A DNA stretch of 6,089 nucleotides from the NCBI GenBank assembly GCA_902766915.1, contig CACXFN010000075.1:1-6089 (forward strand), given 5' to 3'. The position numbers and the translations under genes are program-made. A model generated the notes under the pieces. It saw nothing but the letters and a program-made list of their open reading frames with translations, was not told where the DNA came from and did not search any database. The DNA comes from an uncultured Eubacteriales bacterium. Lineage in GTDB: Bacteria > Bacillota > Clostridia > Peptostreptococcales > Anaerovoracaceae. Shown here piece by piece: positions 1-4,388 of this stretch. The stretch's first letter is position 1, and every line of letters begins with the position of its first letter.

Positions 1-406
1 CCTTATATGCAGTTAGCATTTTGTCGACAATTGCCTTATTAATGATGCTCTGGCATGCAGGTACACTGTGGAGCGCTGATTTCACTGAGGTTCCAACTAC
101 TACTATTTTACCGTCAACGGGGATGAGCTCCTCCCAGCTTATAGCTTTGATGCCCTGGTAGAGTTCCTCGAATGTTTTGGCGTCGAACTCTCCCATCTTG
201 ATGTAAACTCTGTCTGCGGATCTGAGCCAAAGATTACTTCTGGCAATTGCGTGGGCAAAGTCATTTCCCACCTCATCACTTTGATCTACATCAAATGTCA
301 CACGTCCGTCCTCGGTTTTAGAAACCTTAAACCCTAAGTTCTCCAATTCCCGGCGAACCACAGCCTCCAAACCAAAGGTTGCCGTTGCCACCAATTCATA
401 TTTCAT
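1..406 (-). CDS. rlmL: THUMP-domain class I SAM-dependent 23S rRNA methyltransferase (RlmL/YpsC-like), 5' part only
   Basis: The first 135 codons of a gene that runs off the left edge. The protein starts MKYELVATATFGLEAVV, typical of the bacterial RlmL/YpsC family, which methylates guanine N2 in 23S rRNA using S-adenosylmethionine. Visible are the N-terminal ferredoxin-like segment (about residues 1-60, with FGLEAVVRREL) and most of the THUMP RNA-binding domain (about 60-135, with LRSADRVYIKMGEF and SALHSVPACQSIINKAI). The catalytic Rossmann domain and its NPPYG-type motif would lie outside the window; single-domain family members are usually about 370-390 residues, so roughly a third is present. 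The ATG at 404-406 is preceded by GGAG at 415-418 with 8-nt spacing. A terminator-like hairpin (450-463) separates it from mreB. I see no clear promoter in the gap, so expression may depend on mreB read-through. The exact modified nucleotide cannot be inferred; the symbol follows the family. Confidence 0.87.
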   Translation of the reverse strand, partial: MKYELVATATFGLEAVVRRELENLGFKVSKTEDGRVTFDVDQSDEVGNDFAHAIARSNLWLRSADRVYIKMGEFDAKTFEELYQGIKAISWEELIPVDGKIVVVGTSVKSALHSVPACQSIINKAIVDKMLTAYK

Positions 407-440
407 ATAACCTGCTCCAATATCTGTTTAATAAGCTCTA

Positions 441-470
441 ATAAAAATAGTCCCCTAAGGGACAGTTTTT
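441..470 (-). terminator. Short terminator-like hairpin after mreB
   Basis: On the minus strand GTCCC-TTAG-GGGAC (450-463) is followed by TATTTTTATT. The stem has only 5 GC-rich pairs, extendable by an A-run/T-run pairing after a mismatch. The plus strand also has a T-run (466-470) on its far side, so the element could act in both directions. It lies between mreB and the methyltransferase gene, about 35 nt before the latter's ribosome binding site. Confidence 0.5.
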
Positions 471-486
471 AAATTCTCCCATTAAG

Positions 487-511
487 GGGATGGCCCAATG
501 TGAGCCATCCC
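487..511 (-). other. Stem-loop immediately after mreB stop codon
   Basis: GGGATGGC (minus 511-504) pairs perfectly over 8 bp with GCCATCCC (494-487) around a 9-nt loop, starting 9 nt after the mreB stop codon. No U-tract follows on either strand, so it is not a standard intrinsic terminator by itself. It could protect the mreB 3' end or act together with the hairpin at 450-463. Confidence 0.5.
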
Positions 512-520
512 GGATAATTC

Positions 521-1537
521 TTATAAATACGGTTCTTTGGCATTAAGTTTATTGCTTTCAATTGATTCAATTACACCTAATGCTTTTCCGGTACCAATCG
601 CCACGCACTGTTCGGGATTTTCTGCGACTCTTACTTCCATACCGGTGTGTCTGGCAATCAGCGTGTCCAGTCCATATAGGTATGCTCCGCCTCCAGTCAA
701 AACGATTCCGGAATTCGTAATATCCGCAGCCAGTTCCGGTGGAGTGCTTTCCAAAACTCTGTGCACTGCTTCAGTTATGGCATAGAGTGGCTCTTCCAGA
801 GCTTCCATTATTTCTTCAGATGTAACTTCCACAACACGCGGAAGACCATTCACCATATCACGTCCTCTACATTCCGCAGTTATACTTTCCTCCCTTGGGA
901 ATGCAGTTCCCAGCTTCTTCTTTAATTCCTCGCTGGTTCGCTCACCTACATAGAGCTTGTGATTTCTGCGCATGTAGTTTTCAATAGCTTCGTCGAATTT
1001 ATCTCCAGCCACCTTCACAGATTCGCTTGTTACAATTCCACCAAGGGCTATTACCGCAATATCTGTGGTTCCACCGCCAATATCTATAACCATAACTCCG
1101 TCAGGCTTGGCAATATCAAGGCCTGCGCCAATAGCAGCTGCGACAGGTTCCTCTATAAGGAATACATTCTTACCACCTGCCTGAGATGCAGCTTCTCTTA
1201 CTGCTCTTTTCTCTACTTCGGTGACCCCACTAGGGACGCATACCATTATTCTCGGCTTAAAGAATCTACCACTTCCGCAAACCTTGCGAATGAAGTATTT
1301 AAGCATTTTTTCAGTAATGTCATAGTCTGAAACAACGCCATCTCTTAGAGGTTTAACTGCAACAATATTACCGGGAGTACGCCCCAACATCTGTCTGGCT
1401 TCTTCACCAACAGCAAGGATTTCATCCGTATCCTGATTGATTGCAACTACAGATGGCTCCTCCAGAACAATTCCTTTTCCCTTTATATAAACAAGTACAT
1501 TCGCTGTACCAAGATCTATCCCAACTTCTTGAGCCAT
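521..1537 (-). CDS. mreB: MreB/Mbl-family actin-like rod shape-determining protein
   Basis: A 338-residue bacterial actin homologue of normal family length. MreB proteins polymerise on ATP into membrane-associated filaments that position the elongation-type peptidoglycan machinery at the inner face of the cytoplasmic membrane. Visible motifs: phosphate-1 loop DLGTAN (8-13), VGRTPGN-like segment LGRTPGNIVA (51-60), VPSG (101-104), the EEP motif (129-131), phosphate-2 loop DIGGGTTD (152-159), GRDMVNGLPR (225-234), and adenosine-binding TGGGAYLYGL (281-290). By recall it resembles both B. subtilis MreB (VPSGVTEVEKRAV, ALGGIVTS) and Mbl (GTANVLVYIKGKGIVL), so I do not decide between paralogues. 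The ATG at 1535-1537 has an excellent GGAAGGGAG site just upstream. A near-consensus promoter lies about 50-80 nt upstream. No mreC, mreD or min genes follow, so this is a stand-alone copy. Confidence 0.96.
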   Translation of the reverse strand: MAQEVGIDLGTANVLVYIKGKGIVLEEPSVVAINQDTDEILAVGEEARQMLGRTPGNIVAVKPLRDGVVSDYDITEKMLKYFIRKVCGSGRFFKPRIMVCVPSGVTEVEKRAVREAASQAGGKNVFLIEEPVAAAIGAGLDIAKPDGVMVIDIGGGTTDIAVIALGGIVTSESVKVAGDKFDEAIENYMRRNHKLYVGERTSEELKKKLGTAFPREESITAECRGRDMVNGLPRVVEVTSEEIMEALEEPLYAITEAVHRVLESTPPELAADITNSGIVLTGGGAYLYGLDTLIARHTGMEVRVAENPEQCVAIGTGKALGVIESIESNKLNAKEPYL

Positions 1538-1589
1538 AAATACTCCCTTCCTCTAATCCCACTACTTCTATTTAATCTCTAGCCTTATA

Positions 1590-1618
1590 ATTATATACAA
1601 CTATAGAATCTTTTGCAA
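1590..1618 (-). promoter_or_regulatory. Proximal sigma-A promoter of mreB
   Basis: Minus-strand TTGCAA (1618-1613), a 17-nt spacer, and TATAAT (1595-1590). The spacing is ideal and the -10 is consensus. Predicted transcription start near 1583, giving an mreB 5' UTR of about 46 nt containing the ribosome binding site at 1543-1551. Confidence 0.75.
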
Positions 1619-1621
1619 ATC

Positions 1622-1750
1622 GGAAACGACCCCCTTTTGGGAGGTCGTTTCCAGAGAAGCGTGTATGGTCATACGCCGTCGCGACACTGTGCCTACGACT
1701 TAGATGGCGTATGGGGCATTTTTTATTAAGACTAACAAAGTCCCCTATTC
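1622..1750 (-). ncRNA. Candidate structured RNA / mreB leader with competing stems
   Basis: I do not recognise a known RNA family here. Read on the minus strand downstream of the promoter at 1785-1757, the order is: a small hairpin GACT-TTGTT-AGTC (about 1743-1731) between GGGG and CCCC runs; stem B, CATACGCC (1713-1706) with GGCGTATG (1677-1670), extended by GTCG (1699-1696) with CGAC (1681-1678) across a 6-nt bulge; then hairpin A, GGAAACGACC (1652-1643) with GGTCGTTTCC (1631-1622), plus an inner CCC-AAAA-GGG and one bulged T. The 3' arm of stem B can also pair with the next segment ATACACGC (1666-1659), so two folds exclude each other. Neither hairpin has a U-tract on the minus strand. The plus strand has T6 (1719-1724) after stem B, so an opposite-strand terminator is an alternative. 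It may be a cis-acting leader of mreB or a small RNA of about 130 nt. Confidence 0.4.
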
Positions 1751-1756
1751 GCTTGA

Positions 1757-1785
1757 ATTCTAACACGTCACATAGTGTACCGCAA
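1757..1785 (-). promoter_or_regulatory. Distal promoter upstream of the mreB structured region
   Basis: Minus-strand TTGCGG (1785-1780), exactly 17 nt, then TAGAAT (1762-1757). The -10 matches 5 of 6 consensus bases, the -35 about 3 of 6. The predicted start, near 1750, would place all the stems at 1622-1743 inside the transcript, followed by the proximal promoter and mreB, giving a long leader of about 210 nt. Confidence 0.5.
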
Positions 1786-1806
1786 CAAAATTCGGATAAC
1801 TTGCGT

Positions 1807-1860
1807 AAAAATCCAAAATAATTGTTTGCATAAAACAAAAACGTAAATCGTTATTTGGAT
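1807..1860 (-). terminator. AT-rich inverted repeat, probable terminator of the small export gene
   Basis: On the minus strand ATCCAAATAA (1860-1851) pairs with TTATTTTGGAT (1821-1811) with one bulge, and the inner arms TTGTTT (1838-1833) and AAACAA (1827-1822) form a 6-bp hairpin with a 5-nt loop. A run of T (1811-1807) overlaps the end of the 3' arm. It lies just after the stop codon of the 1877-2341 gene. The stem is AT-rich and interrupted by a 12-nt one-sided bulge, so termination may be weak. Confidence 0.4.
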
Positions 1861-1876
1861 ATTTGACCTAATTATT

Positions 1877-2341
1877 TTAAAGAAGACTAAATCCAAAAAC
1901 ACCGGCAGACATCATTATAATCCCCGCCAAAAGCACCCCCAGCATAACAGCACCGGCAGTGTGTTTTATACCCATATCTAAAATACTGGCCGCCAAGGTT
2001 CCAGTCCACGCACCGGTTCCCGGAAGCGGGATTCCAACAAAAAGCAGGAGCGCTATAAATGTCCCTCTTCTGCTGGCTTTTTCAGTTAGTTTTCGGCCTG
2101 CGCTCTCTCCCTTATTATTCATGAATCGACACACGGGTCCTATAATCGACTTTTCACTACCCCATGTCAATAATTTTCTTGCAAAGAAATAAACAAATGG
2201 CACGGGAATCATATTTCCGATTATGCAAATCACATATGAAGTCAAAATCGGAAGTTCCAGGTATTGTGAATAAAGCACCGCACCACGGAGCTCAACTATC
2301 GGTACCATTGATATTAAAAAGATCTTCAAATAATTCCACAT
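1877..2341 (-). CDS. Small multidrug export family membrane protein (COG2426 / Sm_multidrug_ex-like)
   Basis: A 154-residue integral membrane protein. The N-terminal PIVELRGAVLY (14-24) and the central GIPLPGTGAWTG (103-114) are the signature segments I associate with the COG2426 'small multi-drug export' family. Hydrophobic stretches near 5-25, 33-55, 93-118 and 128-150 suggest four membrane segments, with a basic loop at about 56-92 (RKLLTWGSEK, GRKLTEKASRR). Despite the family name, transport function is poorly established, so substrate and direction should be left open. The ATG at 2339-2341 is the only good start: an in-frame stop lies at 2345-2347, and a weak TTGAGA precedes it. It begins 7 nt after the stop of the DUF1461 gene read in its -1 frame, so the two are probably one transcription unit with possible translational coupling. 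Confidence 0.8.
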   Translation of the reverse strand: MWNYLKIFLISMVPIVELRGAVLYSQYLELPILTSYVICIIGNMIPVPFVYFFARKLLTWGSEKSIIGPVCRFMNNKGESAGRKLTEKASRRGTFIALLLFVGIPLPGTGAWTGTLAASILDMGIKHTAGAVMLGVLLAGIIMMSAGVFGFSLL

Positions 2342-2348
2342 ATCTCAA

Positions 2349-3127
2349 CTACTTGCCGGTATTATTAACATTTCTGCTCGCCAATACAAAATCCAAAATA
2401 ATGCATATTGCACTTACCGCAATAATAACCCCCAATATTAACAAGGCAAAATTACTGAACACCTCTTCCGGCAGAATTTTGATTATCTCATCCTTTGTTT
2501 CATCAAAAATCCAATTATCTTTTCCAGGGAAAAAAGGTGATGGAATTTAACGAAAAAAACGTCGAAATTTCTATAGGCCATAACACCTATTCCGCCAAAC
2601 ACCAAAATCAAAATCATCGGACCCCAAAACAATGGACCTCTACCAAGTATCCTATCCGGGTGAATGTATTTGGTTCTTTCCGCACCGATGCTCCCAGGTG
2701 CAGCATTGGCCAAATGGCCGGTTTGCGAAGAAACTTCTCCAACCCTATCGTCTCTTCCTATTACCAATCTGCTGAAGAGAAATAGTATCAGCAAACCCGA
2801 TGATACTTCCAGTAAAAAAATATCCATATTGAAAAGAGCGGCAACATCATCAAAGTGAGCTTTACCCTCCTCAGACCATTTAAGCTGTCCTGTTCCGAAT
2901 TCCTTGCCGGAGCTCGCTCCACCAACGCAGTAGTCCATCATTTCATCAAAGGCTTCCCGTATAACTTCTTCTGAATAGCCGGTTCTTTCTACCAGTTTTA
3001 GTTTTTCTACCTGCGAGTAATATAATCCTCGGAAAAGAATGGGAACAGCAATAGCTCCTGTAAGTATAGATAATGCAATAGATACACTTAATATAATTGT
3101 AGTTAGTTTACTCTTTGCCATATTCAT
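2349..3127 (-). CDS. DUF1461/TIGR01906-like integral membrane protein, interrupted by a -1 frameshift
   Basis: Read straight, the frame gives 214 residues ending at 2483. After residue F199 the -1 frame continues open for 60 codons to a TAG at 2349-2351, giving a 259-residue product. The rejoined protein has hydrophobic helices near 9-32, 103-124, 165-185 and 228-248. Family-like features are YYSQVEKLKL (36-45), SEEGKAHFDDVAALF (85-99) and, only after the frame change, FHHLFFPGKDNWIFD followed by DEIIKILPEEVF. The straight-frame tail (SLEKIIGFLMKQRMR) lacks the last helix. The junction is a T6 run at 2535-2530; one extra T would restore the gene. Causes could be a real mutation, a homopolymer sequencing error, or slippage. 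The start is uncertain: neither the ATG at 3127 nor that at 3121 has a Shine-Dalgarno sequence, and both lie directly below a terminator hairpin. The function of the family is unknown. Confidence 0.75.
2530..2535 (-). other. T6 homopolymer at the DUF1461 frameshift point
   Basis: In the minus-strand codons CTT TTT TCC CTG (Leu198-Phe199-Ser200-Leu201) the run is six T. Seven T would give CTT TTT TTC CCT, that is LFFP, and open the downstream 60 codons. A single P-site slip on UUU back by one base keeps perfect codon-anticodon pairing, so ribosomal or polymerase slippage is possible, but there is no classical X-XXY-YYZ heptamer in the zero frame. Confidence 0.8.
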
Positions 3128-3156
3128 ATTTTAAAAGAGACGGTTGCCTTTGACAA
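3128..3156 (-). promoter_or_regulatory. Possible promoter of the DUF1461-export operon inside the rpsI terminator
   Basis: Minus-strand TTGTCA (3156-3151), exactly 17 nt, then TAAAAT (3133-3128). The -35 matches consensus TTGACA at 4 of 6 bases and the -10 matches TATAAT at 5 of 6. A start 7 nt after the -10 falls at 3121, the first base of the second ATG of the DUF1461 gene, implying a leaderless or near-leaderless mRNA. This fits the absence of a ribosome binding site. Confidence 0.45.
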
Positions 3157-3167
3157 CCATCTCTTTT
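3133..3167 (-). terminator. rplM-rpsI operon terminator (bidirectional in form)
   Basis: The minus strand shows AAAAGAGA (3167-3160), a mismatch, GGTTG (3158-3154), a 7-nt loop, CAACC (3146-3142), then TCTCTTTT (3140-3133): 8 plus 5 base pairs. The 3' arm ends in TTTT followed by AAAAT, so its U-tract is short; on the plus strand the arm ends in T6 (3164-3169), a better tail. It lies about 80 nt after the rpsI stop and only 5 nt before the next gene's first ATG. Confidence 0.7.
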
Positions 3168-3185
3168 TTAACTTTCGTTGAAATT

Positions 3186-3240
3186 GATTTGCAACCGATT
3201 CGCAAACCTGATTTGCAATCTCTTCGAGTCGAACTTCGAA
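3186..3240. repeat. GATTYGCAA repeats and stems in the rpsI 3' UTR
   Basis: Three copies of a 9-mer (plus strand) occur at 3186-3194, 3197-3205 and 3210-3218: GATTTGCAA, GATTCGCAA, GATTTGCAA, with starts 11 and 13 nt apart. The second copy (3197-3206) pairs with 3212-3220 to make 9 bp with one bulge around a 5-nt loop. Next to it TTCGA (3223-3227) and TCGAA (3236-3240) form a 5-bp stem. All lie between the rpsI stop codon and its terminator. Confidence 0.55.
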
Positions 3241-3249
3241 TCGCGTCGA

Positions 3250-3651
3250 TTAACGTTTGCTGAACTGGGATGCTCTACGGGCTTTCTTGAGACCGTATTT
3301 CTTACGTTCTTTCATTCTCGGATCTCTTGTTAAGAATCCTGCTGCCTTAAGAGGTGCTCTGTATGTTTCGGAATCTGCCATGCAGAGTGCTCTACTGATT
3401 CCGTGTCTCAGCGCGCCAGCCTGTCCTGTGAATCCGCCACCGTGAACTGTTGCGATTACATCGAACTTTCCTTCACATCCAGCTACAGAGAAAGGTCTAA
3501 CAACTTCATTCTTAACTACTTCGTTACCTATTCCAAAGTATCCATCCAGATCCTTTTTATTTACTGTGATGTTTCCGGAACCGGGGAGAAGCCTTACACG
3601 AGCAACGGAGGATTTTCTTCTACCTGTGCCCTGATATTGAATCTTTGCCAT
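3250..3651 (-). CDS. rpsI: 30S ribosomal protein uS9
   Basis: A 133-residue protein of standard length with the full S9 pattern. It begins [16 protein letters not shown] (6-21), carries the S9 signature [19 protein letters not shown] (71-89), and ends in a basic tail [18 protein letters not shown] (116-133). In the ribosome uS9 sits in the small-subunit head and its C-terminal arginine reaches the P-site tRNA; that terminal SKR is intact here. The ATG at 3649-3651 is preceded by a strong GGGAGG (3665-3660). It starts 19 nt after the rplM stop codon, in the classic rplM-rpsI arrangement, and is surely co-transcribed with it. Confidence 0.98.
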   Translation of the reverse strand: MAKIQYQGTGRRKSSVARVRLLPGSGNITVNKKDLDGYFGIGNEVVKNEVVRPFSVAGCEGKFDVIATVHGGGFTGQAGALRHGISRALCMADSETYRAPLKAAGFLTRDPRMKERKKYGLKKARRASQFSKR

Positions 3652-3670
3652 TTTCTATTCCTCCCTTCTC

Positions 3671-4099
3671 CTAAAATTCCAGTGTTTCCGGTTTCTGAGC
3701 TTGATGGTTATGCTCAGGACCTGCGTAAACTTTTAACTTCTTATACATCTGGCGACCCAGCTTGCCCTTTGGCATCATGCCCTTAATGGCATGTCTTACG
3801 ATTTCCTCAGGCTTCTTGGCAATCAGCTTTTCGAATGTGATTTCACGAAGTCCGCCTGGATAACCTGTATGTCTCTTATAGACTTTTTCTTTTCTTTTCT
3901 TTCCTGTTACATCGACCTTCTCGGCGTTAACTACGATTACATAGTCACCACAGTCCATGTGAGGAGTGAATGTTGGTTTGTGCTTGCCACGAAGCACTGT
4001 TGCTACTTCTGTAGCAAGACGACCTAGTGTCTTTCCCTCTGCATCTACAACGTACCACTTACGTTCAATGTCAGCAGGGGTTGCTGTGAATGATTTCAT
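3671..4099 (-). CDS. rplM: 50S ribosomal protein uL13
   Basis: A 142-residue protein, the normal bacterial L13 length. Recognisable segments are [17 protein letters not shown] (14-30), [19 protein letters not shown] (36-54), [14 protein letters not shown] (73-86), [19 protein letters not shown] (107-125) and the C-terminal [16 protein letters not shown] (127-142). L13 is an early-assembling large-subunit protein that contacts 23S rRNA. The ATG at 4097-4099 has AAGGAAG at 4110-4104. It heads the rplM-rpsI operon with a leader of about 245 nt. In E. coli, L13 represses translation of this operon by binding its own mRNA; whether that happens here is unknown, but the long leader allows such control. 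Confidence 0.98.
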   Translation of the reverse strand: MKSFTATPADIERKWYVVDAEGKTLGRLATEVATVLRGKHKPTFTPHMDCGDYVIVVNAEKVDVTGKKRKEKVYKRHTGYPGGLREITFEKLIAKKPEEIVRHAIKGMMPKGKLGRQMYKKLKVYAGPEHNHQAQKPETLEF

Positions 4100-4345
4100 T
4101 TTTCTTCCTTTCCACCTACTGAGTTGAAGCAGCCAATCAATGGCCAGGCTCCAACACTTTCGATTGCGCCTACTTGGATTTATATAATCTATGATTGCAT
4201 TGTTAATCTTTTTCGGCCGACTAAAAAATTTTTAGTTCGAAGAGCCCGGATTAAATCCTACTCACTCGATTCACTCGCCATTTATCGATTTATCAAAAGA
4301 GCAATTCTCATATGCACCTTCGATGTCTTCTCCAAAAACGCGAGC
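4100..4345 (-). promoter_or_regulatory. Long rplM leader, candidate ribosomal-protein autoregulatory region
   Basis: About 245 non-coding nucleotides lie between the predicted start near 4345 and the rplM ATG. On the minus strand it holds a 3-bp GAG-AATTG-CTC loop, GGAT-TTA-ATCC (4258-4248), an AT-rich palindrome ACTAAAAA/TTTTTAGT (4236-4220), CCAA...TTGG and AGCC...GGCT stems nearer the gene (about 4177-4127), and the ribosome binding site. I do not see a U-tailed terminator, so attenuation at the transcription level is not evident. Firmicutes L13 leaders are known in some genera; I cannot tell whether this matches that family. Short plus-strand reading frames here look spurious. Confidence 0.45.
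4179..4206 (-). promoter_or_regulatory. Possible second, gene-proximal rplM promoter
   Basis: Minus-strand TTAACA (4206-4201), 16-nt spacer, TATAAA (4184-4179). Predicted start near 4171 would shorten the leader to about 72 nt. Good hexamers, but the region is AT-rich and the spacer is one short of ideal, so chance is possible. Confidence 0.35.
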
Positions 4346-4351
4346 GGAATT

Positions 4352-4380
4352 ATTATACTTTAGAGATATTGAAAATGCAA
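4352..4380 (-). promoter_or_regulatory. Main sigma-A promoter of rplM-rpsI
   Basis: Minus-strand TTGCAT (4380-4375), exactly 17 nt, TATAAT (4357-4352). The -35 begins 8 nt beyond the stop codon of the CWB2-3D gene. Predicted start near 4345. Confidence 0.8.
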
Positions 4381-4388
4381 GCACTTTC

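Noticed and set aside
537..1330. Plus-strand reading frames antisense to mreB
   Set aside because: They are shadows of a very well conserved gene on the other strand, with no ribosome binding sites or recognisable protein features.
1622..1724. A transposon end, MITE or integration site in the mreB upstream region
   Set aside because: The inverted repeats are nested hairpins rather than flanking terminal repeats, and I see no target duplication, transposase remnant or tRNA.
1622..1750. A known riboswitch (c-di-GMP, fluoride, ZTP, preQ1, THF, guanidine), SRP RNA or 6S RNA
   Set aside because: The conserved core sequences I remember for these families are absent.
1572..1838. 88-codon minus-strand reading frame upstream of mreB
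   Set aside because: It needs a TTG start without a Shine-Dalgarno sequence, overlaps both candidate mreB promoters and all the RNA stems, and its product has no recognisable domain or sensible composition.
2528..2541. Classical programmed -1 frameshift heptamer in the DUF1461 gene
   Set aside because: The zero-frame codons CTT TTT TCC do not form X-XXY-YYZ and no stable downstream stem or pseudoknot is evident. Mutation or homopolymer error is simpler, though slippage is not excluded.
1959..2858. Plus-strand frames opposite the two membrane protein genes
   Set aside because: Products are low-quality and unrecognisable, and the minus strand has convincing membrane proteins across the same bases.
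4124..4363. 79-codon plus-strand frame in the rplM leader
   Set aside because: It has no ribosome binding site, no family resemblance, and runs across the rplM promoter and leader palindromes.
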